Shown: piece after piece, positions 32,785-41,808 of the stretch | How positions within the stretch are numbered: the first letter of the stretch is position 1 | Layout of the letters: every line of letters starts with the position of its first letter | Origin: an uncultured Oscillospiraceae bacterium | Lineage (GTDB): Bacteria > Bacillota > Clostridia > Oscillospirales > Ruminococcaceae | Reading direction: 5' to 3' | DNA: 64,000 nucleotides | NCBI GenBank assembly: GCA_904396495.1 | Contig: CAJFOJ010000004.1 | Span: forward strand, 1-64,000 | Notes under the pieces: model-generated | What the model was told of the DNA's origin: nothing | What the model saw: only the letters and a program-made list of their open reading frames with translations | The model's database searches: none | Translations under genes and position numbers: made by a program

Positions 32785-34893
32785 TTACTCCTCTTGAGAG
32801 CTTTCGTTAGAAGATGAATTTTCCTCCTGAGAGGACGAAGCGCCGCTCTCTCCATCTGCATTCTCCTTCGGCTGCTCTTTGATGCCATAGGCACTGTCCT
32901 TGCCGTGAGTGGAGTAATAGGCGTCTAAAATTTGACGCACCAGGTAGTTGGCGTTTTCCCCCTCCTCCAGCATAACGCTGAACGCGATTTCCGGATCGTC
33001 TACAGGGGCGAAACCAATGACGGCAGAGTTTGTCGTGTTGTTGTCCACCTGGGGAGAACCGGTTTTGATGGCCACCTGATACTCTAAATTACTCAGGGAA
33101 TATGATCCGCCCAGCTTTTCCGCCGCGCCGATCATGCCATCTACAATGGCTTGGTAGTTTTCCGGATGGATTTCAACCTGGGAGGCGATTTCCGGCTCGG
33201 TGGTGGAGAGGACTTCTTTATCATCGTAACTGCGCACCTCTTTGATGAGATGGGCTTTGTATCGGGTGCCTCTATTGGCCAATGTCATAGCCTGAATGGC
33301 CATTTGCAGCGGCGTAACCGAAGTGTCCATCTGTCCGATGGCGGCTTGTACCACATTGCCCTGAAACCAGGTCGATCCCAAAGCCTCAGAACGTGCTGGA
33401 CTGGATAAAGCCCCTTGCTTGGATGGGATTTCCAATCCAGTTTCTTCTCCCAGCCCTAAAAGGCCGGCGTATTCATTCATTTTGTCGATCCCCAATCGGC
33501 GTCCCACATCGTAAAAAAAGATATTGCAGGATTCTGTCAAGGCCTTGGAAACATTTACTACCCCATGCCAACCGAGGCAAGTAGGACGGAACTGGTTATT
33601 GGGCAGAATATCGTAGTAATAATAGGTATGCTGGCAGTTGACAGTAGAACTGGGATCAATGATACCTTCCTCCAGTGCTCCCACTGCAACTGCTGTTTTA
33701 AAGGTGGAGCCTGGACGATAAAGGCCGTCCGTCGCCCGATTGAATAAGGGATTATTGTCTGTATTTAAAAGCTCTGTATAGTCGGAAAAGTAATTATTGA
33801 TATCATAGCTGGGGTAGTTTACCATGGCTAGAACCCCACCGGTTTTCACATCCAGTACCACAACAGAACCGGCCTTGACATCGCTGCCCTTACCATCTGT
33901 GCGGGAGCGGAGCAATTCGATGTGTCCCTCCAGCGCATCCTTTACCTTCTGCTGAAAAGCAGCGTCAACCGTGAGAACCACTTTGTCTCCGGACTGAGGG
34001 GCCTGGGTCACTTCCTCACTGATAATGTCTCCATTTTTATTTTGCTCTACTGCACGGACACCGTCCACCCCATGGAGAGTGGTTTCCATGACCTGTTCAA
34101 TGCCGAAACGGCCCACTTGGTCATTCATTTTATACCCTAGATCTTTGTAGGTGTCTTCGTATTCCTCCGCGTACATGGCGCCGATAGTACCGACTATATG
34201 GGGCAAAAGGTCTCCATTTGGATAGGTGCGGATATCCTCTTCCACTACGTCCACACCGGGAAATTGATGGGACATTTCTTTCATTTTTAGAACAAATTCA
34301 ATGGGGACATCCTGGGCAAATACATATTGATTATTGTTAATGGAAAAATCAGAGATGACCATGCCGTAGCGTACTCCCGCGATTTTCCGGGCAGTTTCGT
34401 CGTCGTAGCCTTCGATGCCAAAGGTATCCAACAGGTAATACATGCAGTTTTCTGCAGTGGCGTAGACATTGAGTTCTAACTTTTTCTTTAAAGTTTCAAT
34501 TTCCTTTTCCTGATCGTCCATAAACTCTGGGGCGCCGGTTCGTGTAATGGGAAGGGGGTCGTTCCATTCTACGCCGTTTTCCTCGCAGAGCTCCACCAGC
34601 TCTCTTATAATGTCGTTTTGTTCATCCTGGGGGAGAAAGGCGTATTGGAACACAATGTTAAAGCCCGCCTTATTTTCCGCCAACGCTACGCCGTTACAGT
34701 CCACAATATCACCGCGGGCGGCCTTGATGGGCAGTTTACTGCTGGTCATTTGATGGGTTTGTTGGTTGAACTCTTCACCCTGTACAATTTGGTAGGACAT
34801 CAGCAATAGGACGAAAAAGGCCGAGAAAACGGCAGCCAAAATAGAAAGTACGACCAATCGGTTCCGTTCGGTTGGTTTTTTGGCGGTTTTCAT
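32785..34893 (-). CDS. mrdA: Penicillin-binding protein 2 (elongasome transpeptidase)
   Basis: This class B PBP cross-links peptidoglycan during cell elongation with MreBCD. It has a cytoplasmic start and one membrane anchor (about 15-40), a PBP dimerisation domain, and a transpeptidase domain. The active-site SxxK is in GSTFKTAV, SxN in TESCNIFF and KTG in AIKTGSPQ. Total length is 702, with a low-complexity tail rich in Ser, Glu and Asn (last 30 residues). It follows mreD by 80 bases and precedes minD. Confidence 0.95.
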   Translation of the reverse strand: MKTAKKPTERNRLVVLSILAAVFSAFFVLLLMSYQIVQGEEFNQQTHQMTSSKLPIKAARGDIVDCNGVALAENKAGFNIVFQYAFLPQDEQNDIIRELVELCEENGVEWNDPLPITRTGAPEFMDDQEKEIETLKKKLELNVYATAENCMYYLLDTFGIEGYDDETARKIAGVRYGMVISDFSINNNQYVFAQDVPIEFVLKMKEMSHQFPGVDVVEEDIRTYPNGDLLPHIVGTIGAMYAEEYEDTYKDLGYKMNDQVGRFGIEQVMETTLHGVDGVRAVEQNKNGDIISEEVTQAPQSGDKVVLTVDAAFQQKVKDALEGHIELLRSRTDGKGSDVKAGSVVVLDVKTGGVLAMVNYPSYDINNYFSDYTELLNTDNNPLFNRATDGLYRPGSTFKTAVAVGALEEGIIDPSSTVNCQHTYYYYDILPNNQFRPTCLGWHGVVNVSKALTESCNIFFYDVGRRLGIDKMNEYAGLLGLGEETGLEIPSKQGALSSPARSEALGSTWFQGNVVQAAIGQMDTSVTPLQMAIQAMTLANRGTRYKAHLIKEVRSYDDKEVLSTTEPEIASQVEIHPENYQAIVDGMIGAAEKLGGSYSLSNLEYQVAIKTGSPQVDNNTTNSAVIGFAPVDDPEIAFSVMLEEGENANYLVRQILDAYYSTHGKDSAYGIKEQPKENADGESGASSSQEENSSSNESSQEE

Positions 34894-34973
34894 GTACAGT
34901 ACGCTCCTTCCTCAAAAATAAAGGAAAAAAGACTCGCCAACGGCACAATACTTCCGATGCCGCTGACGATTAT

Positions 34974-35495
34974 CTATGTTCGGATCATGGTATTGAATTT
35001 TGTGGCGATCAGCCGGATGAGGTAGAACAAGGGCACAGCAAAAACGGTCGTGTACAAGGAGGTGAACAATAGCTGCACAAAACTGAGCCAAACCCCGCTA
35101 AATCCCCAGATGAGATAATAAAATAAAAAGTTCCAGATGCTGCAGATAAGGCTTACAGCTCCCACGGCGAGCAGGGCATTTATCACGTTTACTCGCACCA
35201 AATACATGGATAGAAGCGCTGCCAAAAGGCAACAGATCATCAACACCATGCCGTAAAATCCAAAGACCTTCCCAGAAGCAAAATCCCAGAGGAATCCGGT
35301 AACAAGGCCAAATACAGCGCTTCCGACTTCCCCTTCGTACAATGCAATACAAACGGCAAGTGGAATGAGCAAAACGGGTTTGACGTGATGAATGGTCAAA
35401 AGAGAGGGAGCGGTTTGGATACAGTAAAGCAATAGTAGCAATACCGCATAAATTCCCCATTTAATTACCGCTTTTGAAGTTTTGCCCAGCGTCAT
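34974..35495 (-). CDS. mreD: Rod shape-determining membrane protein MreD
   Basis: MreD is a small integral membrane subunit of the elongasome. The 173-residue product has 5-6 hydrophobic helices, with HHVKPVLLIPLAVCIALYEG in the middle, and no soluble domain. The start is ATG 35495, which shares one base with the mreC stop in the pattern TGATG; GAGGGG lies 5 bases upstream. An in-frame GTG at 35498 is less likely. Sequence conservation in MreD is low, so position in the operon carries much of the weight. Confidence 0.9.
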   Translation of the reverse strand: MTLGKTSKAVIKWGIYAVLLLLLYCIQTAPSLLTIHHVKPVLLIPLAVCIALYEGEVGSAVFGLVTGFLWDFASGKVFGFYGMVLMICCLLAALLSMYLVRVNVINALLAVGAVSLICSIWNFLFYYLIWGFSGVWLSFVQLLFTSLYTTVFAVPLFYLIRLIATKFNTMIRT

Positions 35496-36370
35496 CACGT
35501 CCCCTCGCTTTCATCTTGAGAGGATTCGTGATCCTGTTTGCCCAAAAAGTCGGTTAGTACAAACACATGCTTAATTTCGTAAATATCGGACACCGGCTTA
35601 ATGCTAGCCCAGGCTGTAATGCCAGATTCTTCTAGAGCAACTTCCTCCACGGTACCGATGACCAAGTCAGGGGGGTAGTATCCGCTGGTTCCAGCGGTGA
35701 CAATAATGTCGCCCTGTTTTACTTCAGTGTTTTTGGGAAGCAGCTCCAATTTGGCTAGGCCCTTATCTGCCAATGTAATTTCCCCGGTCAGGTTGCCAGT
35801 TTCCTTAGTGCGGATTTCCACGGCGCCCACGTTAATTTCGGGGCTCAATATAGTGACGACCTTGGCATAAGTAGGCCCGAGAGAATCCACATACCCCACC
35901 AATCCGTCACCGGTGATGACAGGATCCCATTTGGAAATGCCGTGGACGGTTCCCTTGTCAATGGTAAAGGAACCAAATCGATCGGAGGGGTCTCGGCCGA
36001 TAATGCCGGCGTCAATCATCTGTATATCTGGATTTTGCTCTTTTAAATCCACAATTTCCCGGAGCCGCTCGTTTTCCGTTTTGGTGTTTTCATAATCTAC
36101 CATCTGTTTTCGCAGTTCTGAGATTTCCTCTTTGAGCTGTTCATTTTCCTCTTGATTTGCTTTGGCATTGATAAAGATGGAAAAGAAATCGGTGATTGAA
36201 TCGGAAAGGGCTGCTGACGCCTTTTGAGCGGGCACGACGATAAAAGAAACAATTTTCTCCGGAATCGTCGCCAAGCCGCCAGTGGAGGCGGAATAGAGCA
36301 TGACGCCCACAATAACCGCCAAGACGGCCGCGATAATTTTAAAGCGGACGCTGCTGAAAAAATCGCGCAA
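35495..36370 (-). CDS. mreC: Rod shape-determining protein MreC
   Basis: MreC spans the membrane once (about 9-26) and links MreB with PBP2. The 291 residues continue with a coiled coil (about 65-105; EENEQLKEEISELRKQ) and a beta-barrel domain with GRDPSDRFGSFTIDKG, ILSPEINVGAV and VTAGTSGYYPPDLVIG. Length and order match the family. It lies 129 bases after mreB and overlaps mreD. The gap 36371-36499 contains no gene. Confidence 0.95.
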   Translation of the reverse strand: MRDFFSSVRFKIIAAVLAVIVGVMLYSASTGGLATIPEKIVSFIVVPAQKASAALSDSITDFFSIFINAKANQEENEQLKEEISELRKQMVDYENTKTENERLREIVDLKEQNPDIQMIDAGIIGRDPSDRFGSFTIDKGTVHGISKWDPVITGDGLVGYVDSLGPTYAKVVTILSPEINVGAVEIRTKETGNLTGEITLADKGLAKLELLPKNTEVKQGDIIVTAGTSGYYPPDLVIGTVEEVALEESGITAWASIKPVSDIYEIKHVFVLTDFLGKQDHESSQDESEGT

Positions 36371-36499
36371 GGCGCCACCCCTTTCTGATAAAGATCGAAT
36401 TGCCGAAAAGGAAAGAGCATACGGGACAACAGGCCGCCATGCATTAATGGAAGACCATGCATAAGCTGTTTGCCGTAAAAACGCTCTTCCCTTTTGAAA

Positions 36500-37519
36500 T
36501 TAATAGTGGGTTTCCTCTTCACTGAGGATGTCGGTAAGGCGATCGATGTTGTCGAGCACCATGCCGGTGCCATTCGCCACACAATCCAACGGCTCCTCCG
36601 CAATTTTAACCGGCATGCCAGTTTCCTGGTTGATGAGTTTATCGAGATTTTTAAGCAGTGCTCCGCCGCCGGTTAACGTAATGCCCTGGTCGATAATGTC
36701 CGCTGCCAATTCTGGAGGAGTGCGCTCCAAGGTGATGCGGATAGCCTCCAATACCATACTAAGCGGGTCCTCCAAAGCGCTGCGAATCTGGTCAGAGGTG
36801 ACGACGATGTTTTCTGGCAGGCCATTTAAAAGGTTCCTGCCCTTGATTTCCATTGACAGCTCTCCATCCTCTAACGGACAGGCAGAACCGATGTTGATTT
36901 TAATATCTTCGGCAGTGCGCTCGCCAATGAGGAGGTTGTACTTTTTCTTGATGAAGTTGATGATAGCAGCGTCGAATTCATCTCCGCCCACTCTTACTGA
37001 TTTGGCCGCAACGATGCCACCCAGAGAGATGACGGCAACTTCACTGGTGCCGCCGCCGATATCGACAACCATGGAACCGGTGGGCTCGGCGACCGGCAAA
37101 CCTGCGCCGATAGCGGCTGCCATGGGTTCTTCTATGATGGCAACCCGTTTGGCACCCGCCTGTTCGGTGGCATCACGGACGGCCCGGCGTTCAACTGCGG
37201 TGACGCCGGAGGGGATACAGATGACAACCCGTGCCCGCGTAAAGAAAGATTTTCCAATCGCTTTGCGAATAAATTCCTGTAACATGCTGGTTGTAATATC
37301 AAAGTCGGCGATGACGCCGTCTTTTAATGGCCGCACTGTGACAATGGAACCGGGGGTTCTGCCGATGACATCCTTAGCCTCCTGGCCCACGCATTTGACC
37401 TTGTCGTTTTTAATATCCACGGCGACGACGCTGGGTTCCCTGATGATAATGCCCTTTCCTTTCATATAGACCAGGGTATTGGCTGTCCCCAAATCAATGC
37501 CGATATCTTTTGAAAACAT
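36500..37519 (-). CDS. mreB: Rod shape-determining protein MreB
   Basis: MreB is the bacterial actin that guides cell-wall insertion. The 339 residues have phosphate-1 [17 protein letters not shown], phosphate-2 [18 protein letters not shown], and adenosine region [17 protein letters not shown], all standard. It begins the mreB-mreC-mreD-PBP2 block and has its own promoter-like sequence at 37585-37613. The second family member at 10.2-11.2 kb is more divergent (DLGTTKI in place of DLGTANT). Confidence 0.97.
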   Translation of the reverse strand: MFSKDIGIDLGTANTLVYMKGKGIIIREPSVVAVDIKNDKVKCVGQEAKDVIGRTPGSIVTVRPLKDGVIADFDITTSMLQEFIRKAIGKSFFTRARVVICIPSGVTAVERRAVRDATEQAGAKRVAIIEEPMAAAIGAGLPVAEPTGSMVVDIGGGTSEVAVISLGGIVAAKSVRVGGDEFDAAIINFIKKKYNLLIGERTAEDIKINIGSACPLEDGELSMEIKGRNLLNGLPENIVVTSDQIRSALEDPLSMVLEAIRITLERTPPELAADIIDQGITLTGGGALLKNLDKLINQETGMPVKIAEEPLDCVANGTGMVLDNIDRLTDILSEEETHY

Positions 37520-37584
37520 AAGTGCTACTCCTCTCGATACGGCCGTTTCTCTATTTACGCGGCCTTCCTTTTACCAATATTTTT

Positions 37585-37613
37585 ATTATAACCTTTTAAA
37601 GGGTATTACACAA
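37585..37613 (-). promoter_or_regulatory. Internal promoter ahead of mreB
   Basis: On the minus strand TTGTGT (37613-37608), 17 bases, then TATAAT (37590-37585) in the 100-base maf-mreB gap. It could uncouple mreBCD from the upstream zapA-maf genes. Confidence 0.6.
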
Positions 37614-37620
37614 TCTTTTT

Positions 37621-38211
37621 TTAAAAAATGCCCCCGTTTCCGATAAAATCCCGCAGTTCCCGCTTAAAACGAGCGACAGGGAACCCGACGACATTAAAGT
37701 AATCCCCATGGATTTCTTTGACCAGAGTGCTGCCATACCCCTGAATTCCATAAGCACCCGCTTTATCAAAGGGCTCGCCAGTGTCTAGATATTCGTTGAT
37801 GTCTTGCGGGGACAAAGGAAAAAATACAACCTCTGTCGAGGAGACAAAGGAACGGCTGATTTGCCCATAGATAGTCACCCCGGTTAGGACACGATGGGCT
37901 TTCCCAGACAAAGCGGATAGCATATGAAATGCCTCCTCCTGATTCTTGGGTATGCCGAATATGCAATTATCTGGAGACACCACCACGGTGTCCCCACCGA
38001 TGACAATAGTACCCTGGTTGCCGTTTAGAAAAACCTCTTGGGCCTTTTCAAAAGAAAGCTTTTCGACTAGTTGTTCCGGAGAAAGGCACTGCTTCATGAG
38101 TGGTTCTTCGTCAAACTGAGAGGGAACCACCGAAAACTCGGGGATAATGAGACGCAGCAATTCCCTTCTGCGCGGTGAACGAGAGGCCAATATAAAACGC
38201 TTCGTTTCCAT
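37621..38211 (-). CDS. maf: Maf-family nucleoside triphosphate pyrophosphatase
   Basis: Maf proteins hydrolyse dTTP, UTP or modified nucleotides to monophosphates and are linked to septum control. The 196 residues start LASRSPRRRELL, with the family motif SxSPRR, and include VIGGDTVVV and GSTLVKEIHGDYFNVVGFP, the catalytic and substrate loops. ATG 38211 shares a base with the stop of the DUF4321 gene (TGATG). Maf upstream of mreB is a widespread Firmicutes arrangement. Confidence 0.95.
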   Translation of the reverse strand: METKRFILASRSPRRRELLRLIIPEFSVVPSQFDEEPLMKQCLSPEQLVEKLSFEKAQEVFLNGNQGTIVIGGDTVVVSPDNCIFGIPKNQEEAFHMLSALSGKAHRVLTGVTIYGQISRSFVSSTEVVFFPLSPQDINEYLDTGEPFDKAGAYGIQGYGSTLVKEIHGDYFNVVGFPVARFKRELRDFIGNGGIF

Positions 38212-38474
38212 CAAATTTTTCTCGCCACCTTTGCATAGATGAGGATGGAACTGATGATGCAGAGAAGCTTTGCAATGTTGACTTCTAACACAAATCCGAA
38301 ATTGAGTTTGACAATCGCCAGATCAATGGACACTGGATTTGGATACCCAACTCCAATGGAATCCCCCCAGCAGAGCCATTTTAAAAAGGAAACGTCCTGC
38401 GCCAGATTGGTGATGATGGTTCCAAGGATAATCCCAGACAGCAAAAACAACAGAAATAGCAGTGTTTTTTTCAA
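38211..38474 (-). CDS. DUF4321 family small membrane protein
   Basis: The product of about 87 residues has two membrane segments (about 4-24 and 63-85) around a loop with FLKWLCWGDSIGVG and LAIVKLNFGFVLEVN, as in DUF4321 proteins found next to maf and mreB in Clostridia. Function is unknown. I favour TTG 38474, since GAGGAG lies 5 bases upstream; ATG 38492 overlaps the dut stop (ATGA) but has no ribosome site. It is translationally coupled to both neighbours. Confidence 0.8.
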   Translation of the reverse strand: MKKTLLFLLFLLSGIILGTIITNLAQDVSFLKWLCWGDSIGVGYPNPVSIDLAIVKLNFGFVLEVNIAKLLCIISSILIYAKVARKI

Positions 38475-38488
38475 TTCGTCTCCTCTTT

Positions 38489-38935
38489 TCATGATAGCTT
38501 TTCACGTCCGGTTGAACCGAAGCCTCCAGAACCTCTTGCAGTGTCGTCCAGCTCCACAACTTCCTCGATTTCAGGCAGTAGGATAGGGGAAACGACCAGT
38601 TGTGCGATACGGTCGCCGTTGTGAATGGTAAAGGGGGTATTTGAGTGGTTTGTGACCGGAACTAAAATTTCGCCTCGGTAATCGCTGTCGACGACGCCGA
38701 CACAGTTGGCCAAAGTGATGCCGTGTTTGGAGGCCAATCCACTGCGAGGATAAATAAGCCCCACCGTTCCCACTTCCAAACCGACGGCGATACCTGTGGG
38801 TATTTTCACGATTTCACCGGGGCGAATGATCACATCCTGATCCAAAAGAGCAGATAAATCGAGCCCCGCGCTTTCCGCCGTAGCCCGTTTGGGTATTACA
38901 GCACCAGCGCGCATACATTTGATTTTGAGTTTCAT
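38489..38935 (-). CDS. dut: dUTP diphosphatase (trimeric dUTPase)
   Basis: dUTPase hydrolyses dUTP to dUMP, keeping uracil out of DNA and feeding dTMP synthesis. The 148 residues carry the five motifs of the trimeric family, including AGLDLSALL, PRSGLASKHGITLANCVGVVD (quoted in part), RGEILVPV, GDRIAQLVV and the C-terminal glycine-rich GSGGFGSTGR that closes over the active site. It lies 12 bases after the U32 peptidase gene. Confidence 0.96.
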   Translation of the reverse strand: MKLKIKCMRAGAVIPKRATAESAGLDLSALLDQDVIIRPGEIVKIPTGIAVGLEVGTVGLIYPRSGLASKHGITLANCVGVVDSDYRGEILVPVTNHSNTPFTIHNGDRIAQLVVSPILLPEIEEVVELDDTARGSGGFGSTGREKLS

Positions 38936-38947
38936 AATAGGGATACC

Positions 38948-40999
38948 TCATTCTACGCCGCGGTAGTACAATCCGCGGGTGCATTCCTGCGAAAGTTTTT
39001 GTCCCTGCTGGAATGCCTCTACAATTTCTTTTGCCTGCTTTTTTTCTTCGATGGTAAAATCCAGCAGGATAAAGTGGATATTTGAAATTTCGCGCTGCCG
39101 GTCGCTGATGGAGAGGGGCAACGGGTTGTAAATAAAACTTACTTCCTCGTCGCAACGCACCGGAAATCGAAGTCCTTTGCGATCGATAAGATACCCCTTT
39201 TTCCCGCAAGCCTTACAGCCGATTTGAGCCTTGACGGGACAGTTGCGCACGGCCATCAACGGCAGATGGCCGTAGCCTACCATCCCCATTGCCAACGGTG
39301 TCTTTAGTTGCCGGATCCAGTCCAATTTTGCTTCAATGGAAACCATCGCCGATCGAAGCCCCAAATTTTTGCCAACTTTCAGGCTGTAGGAATTGGCAAG
39401 GTTTAAAAATGAACCGCCAAAGAGCTGCATTTCCGCCTGTTTTCCCAAGGTTATGTGGGAAAGGTTATCGCAATACAACGAGGTAAATCCCACCTGCCGT
39501 AACCGTTTTAACTGTGTCAAAGCCCTTTCTTCCCTGTGAAAAGCATATCGGGGCGCAACCAGTATAATTTTATCACAATAGGGAAATAATTCCTCTTGAT
39601 GCGCTTCCACCTCATGAAGCGGGAGCAAAATTTTATCCAAATACGGCTCTGTGTCCCAGGGAATCTGATTGTATCGCAGAAATTTTCCCCAGTAAACGAG
39701 AGGCCCGGTTTGGGCAATAGTTTCCACCTGGGGGAGAGGGCAATCCAAAAATTCCACCGGCATTCCGCCACGGAGCAAATCCAACTTTTTAACAGCCTCC
39801 CGGCGGACACTATTAAAAGCGGCGGAAGGAAGTGTCAAGCCGCTGTCTATTTCAGCGTCAAAGTCCTCCAAATAGTAAGGGGTTCCCCCCAGTTTAGAGA
39901 GGAATTTTTTGGAGATGTCGGCGGTCGCCGCGTTCCCCATGGTTTCTTGAGGGATTTCCCCCTCCGCCCAAACCGTGTGCCCGTCCAGGTCGTGGATTTC
40001 CAGTCGAATGGGTTTGTTCCTCTTCATAACAAAAGTCATTGACACCGGAATCAGGGGAGTCTGCCTATGATATAACTGGGCAAGGGGCTTTAAGACTTCA
40101 TTTGCTGCGACCACGTCTTCTTTTTTTCGGAACCCAAACATGGATTTGTCCAATTGGGCGTCAAAATAGCCACTGGTAAATCCGCTTCTGGAAAAGACTG
40201 CCTGTAAAGCTGCAAGGTCGGGTTGTTCTCCATCCAATGCCTTACGGCAGGCGGTCACGGCAGCGGCCACGTATTCCGGCCGCTTCATCCGGCCTTCGAT
40301 TTTTACCGAATTTACACCTATTTTTCGCAGGAGTGGAAGTTTGTCCACCAAACTCATATCCTTGAGGGAGAGGACGTTTTCCCCTTTTCCCATTGCAGTA
40401 AAAGGCAGGCGGCAAGGCTGGGCGCATTGCCCCCGGTTGCCGCTTTTTCCACCGAATAAAGCGCTCATATAGCATTGCCCTGAAACACACATGCAATGCG
40501 CCCCATGGACGAATACTTCCAATTCTAACGAGGTGCTTTGCCGAATGTGAACAATTTCCTCCCGCGAGAGTTCCCGGGCCAGCACCACACGGGAAAAGCC
40601 CATATCTTCCGCTGCTTTGACGCCGGCAGGAGAACAAATTGCCATCTGGGTCGAAGCGTGGAGAGCCACACTCGGCGCTAAAGTTTTGACAATGGATGCA
40701 ACGCCGATATCCTGCACAATAAAGGCGTCAACTCCTGCTTTGCAAGCCACTTTAATGCAATGCTTTAAGTTATCCAATTCATGATCAAATACCAGGATAT
40801 TCAGCGCTTGGTGCACCTGGACTCCACAGCGATGAGCGTATGTCACTGCCTCATAAAGCTCGTCCTCACTAAAATTCTGGCTGTTTTTGCGGGCGCTAAA
40901 ATTTTTTTGCCCCAAGTAAACCGCGTTTGCTCCACAGCGCACAGCGGCCTTTAATGCTTCCATCGAACCGACGGGCGCCAATAATTCCACTTTGTTCAA
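38948..40999 (-). CDS. U32 family peptidase / RlhA-like protein
   Basis: The 683 residues contain the U32 domain (about 1-340) with LLAPVGSMEALKAAVRCGA at the start, ASTQMAICSPAGV, and the conserved cysteine cluster HGAHCMCVSGQCYMSALFGG and GNRGQCAQPCR. A second half of about 300 residues resembles the longer U32 proteins with a collagenase-associated domain. It has further cysteines near CKACGKKGYLIDRKG. Family members include collagen-degrading proteases and RlhA, a 23S rRNA hydroxylation factor. The cysteine cluster and length make an RNA-modification role at least as likely as proteolysis. Confidence 0.85.
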   Translation of the reverse strand: MNKVELLAPVGSMEALKAAVRCGANAVYLGQKNFSARKNSQNFSEDELYEAVTYAHRCGVQVHQALNILVFDHELDNLKHCIKVACKAGVDAFIVQDIGVASIVKTLAPSVALHASTQMAICSPAGVKAAEDMGFSRVVLARELSREEIVHIRQSTSLELEVFVHGAHCMCVSGQCYMSALFGGKSGNRGQCAQPCRLPFTAMGKGENVLSLKDMSLVDKLPLLRKIGVNSVKIEGRMKRPEYVAAAVTACRKALDGEQPDLAALQAVFSRSGFTSGYFDAQLDKSMFGFRKKEDVVAANEVLKPLAQLYHRQTPLIPVSMTFVMKRNKPIRLEIHDLDGHTVWAEGEIPQETMGNAATADISKKFLSKLGGTPYYLEDFDAEIDSGLTLPSAAFNSVRREAVKKLDLLRGGMPVEFLDCPLPQVETIAQTGPLVYWGKFLRYNQIPWDTEPYLDKILLPLHEVEAHQEELFPYCDKIILVAPRYAFHREERALTQLKRLRQVGFTSLYCDNLSHITLGKQAEMQLFGGSFLNLANSYSLKVGKNLGLRSAMVSIEAKLDWIRQLKTPLAMGMVGYGHLPLMAVRNCPVKAQIGCKACGKKGYLIDRKGLRFPVRCDEEVSFIYNPLPLSISDRQREISNIHFILLDFTIEEKKQAKEIVEAFQQGQKLSQECTRGLYYRGVE

Positions 41000-41031
41000 T
41001 TCAAGGGCCCGCCTTTCGAATTGGTTTCAGT

Positions 41032-41406
41032 TTAGCTGTTATCCACTTTGTCTCGGAGGGAGCGAAGACCTAAGTCATTTTTTAAGGACTCGTTTTCACT
41101 TTTGAGTGCGTCGAGCTCTTTGCGGAGCTGATCTGCCTCGATACGCATATTAGTGGCCTCTTCCACATAGCCTTTGATCTGTGCGCGGATATTGTCCACG
41201 TCGGAGACTGACTTCATGTTGTCGTCCAGAAGAGAGAGTCCCACCATAACGGCGGCGGAAGTAAGGCTCGCGCTTTCGTTTTCGTCCATAAACTGGGTGA
41301 TTTTTTTGTCCAGGTCTTTGGCAAGCGTGATGACATAGGACGGATTTTCTTCCGTCTGCAGGTTATAACTTTTCCCGCAGATGACGACTTTCACTTTATT
41401 GAGCAT
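41032..41406 (-). CDS. zapA: Cell division protein ZapA
   Basis: ZapA bundles FtsZ filaments at the Z-ring. The 124 residues have the N-terminal ZapA domain (VVICGKSYNLQTEENPSYV, with the family Y/L pattern) and a long coiled coil (about 75-115). It is the first gene of the minus-strand cluster, 32 bases before the U32 gene. A hairpin with a T5 tract lies in its leader (41449-41501). Placement with dut, maf and mreBCD suggests a division/elongation regulon. Confidence 0.9.
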   Translation of the reverse strand: MLNKVKVVICGKSYNLQTEENPSYVITLAKDLDKKITQFMDENESASLTSAAVMVGLSLLDDNMKSVSDVDNIRAQIKGYVEEATNMRIEADQLRKELDALKSENESLKNDLGLRSLRDKVDNS

Positions 41407-41448
41407 ACCCTTTTCCCCCTAATGCGGCGGTAAAGCCACATTTTTTCT

Positions 41449-41501
41449 GCAAAAACTGCCTATTTGAAGGCCCTTCCGGCAAAATGAGACAGTTTTTTTG
41501 C
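41449..41501 (-). other. Hairpin in the zapA leader
   Basis: GCAAAAACTG (41449-41458) pairs with CAGTTTTTTTGC (41490-41501), with a smaller GAAGG/CCTTC stem inside. On the minus strand it is followed by AGAAAAAATG. It could be an attenuator or an mRNA stabiliser for the long operon. Confidence 0.4.
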
Positions 41502-41513
41502 ATATATACTATA

Positions 41514-41541
41514 ATTATATTATATTTTCCTCTAAATGCAA
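41514..41541 (-). promoter_or_regulatory. Promoter of the zapA operon
   Basis: On the minus strand TTGCAT (41541-41536), 16 bases, then TATAAT (41519-41514). This is about 110 bases upstream of the zapA start. Confidence 0.6.
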
Positions 41542-41611
41542 AGTAGTTTCATAGTTTTTTTATAATTTGCTTTCTTTTTCCCGCATTTTATATGGAAAAT
41601 CCATTCAAATG

Positions 41612-41638
41612 TTTTCAAAAGGCATTGCCTTTTGAAAA
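41612..41638. repeat. 12-bp perfect hairpin in divergent intergenic region
   Basis: TTTTCAAAAGGC and its exact complement at 41627-41638 flank a 3-base loop. It lies between divergent zapA and the acyltransferase gene, where a terminator is not expected. The rest of 41542-41808 has no gene that I can support. Confidence 0.5.
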
Positions 41639-41808
41639 AGTAAATTGTAAAATAATAGTTGCACCCCATATTACGGATGCACATGCCTGCTTAATTAAAC
41701 AATAGCGGGAACAAAATACCCGCTGCGACACTGTTTTTTAAACTTGCTATAGAGAGCGTCAACGTATATAGAAGAGAAGCGGCGCATTGAAAGGAAGTGA
41801 CGGCTCCA

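Noticed and set aside
36528-37469. A 313-codon open frame on the plus strand opposite mreB
   Set aside because: It is a mirror of the biased mreB codons; the translation is Ser/Pro/Thr-rich low complexity and no family is visible.
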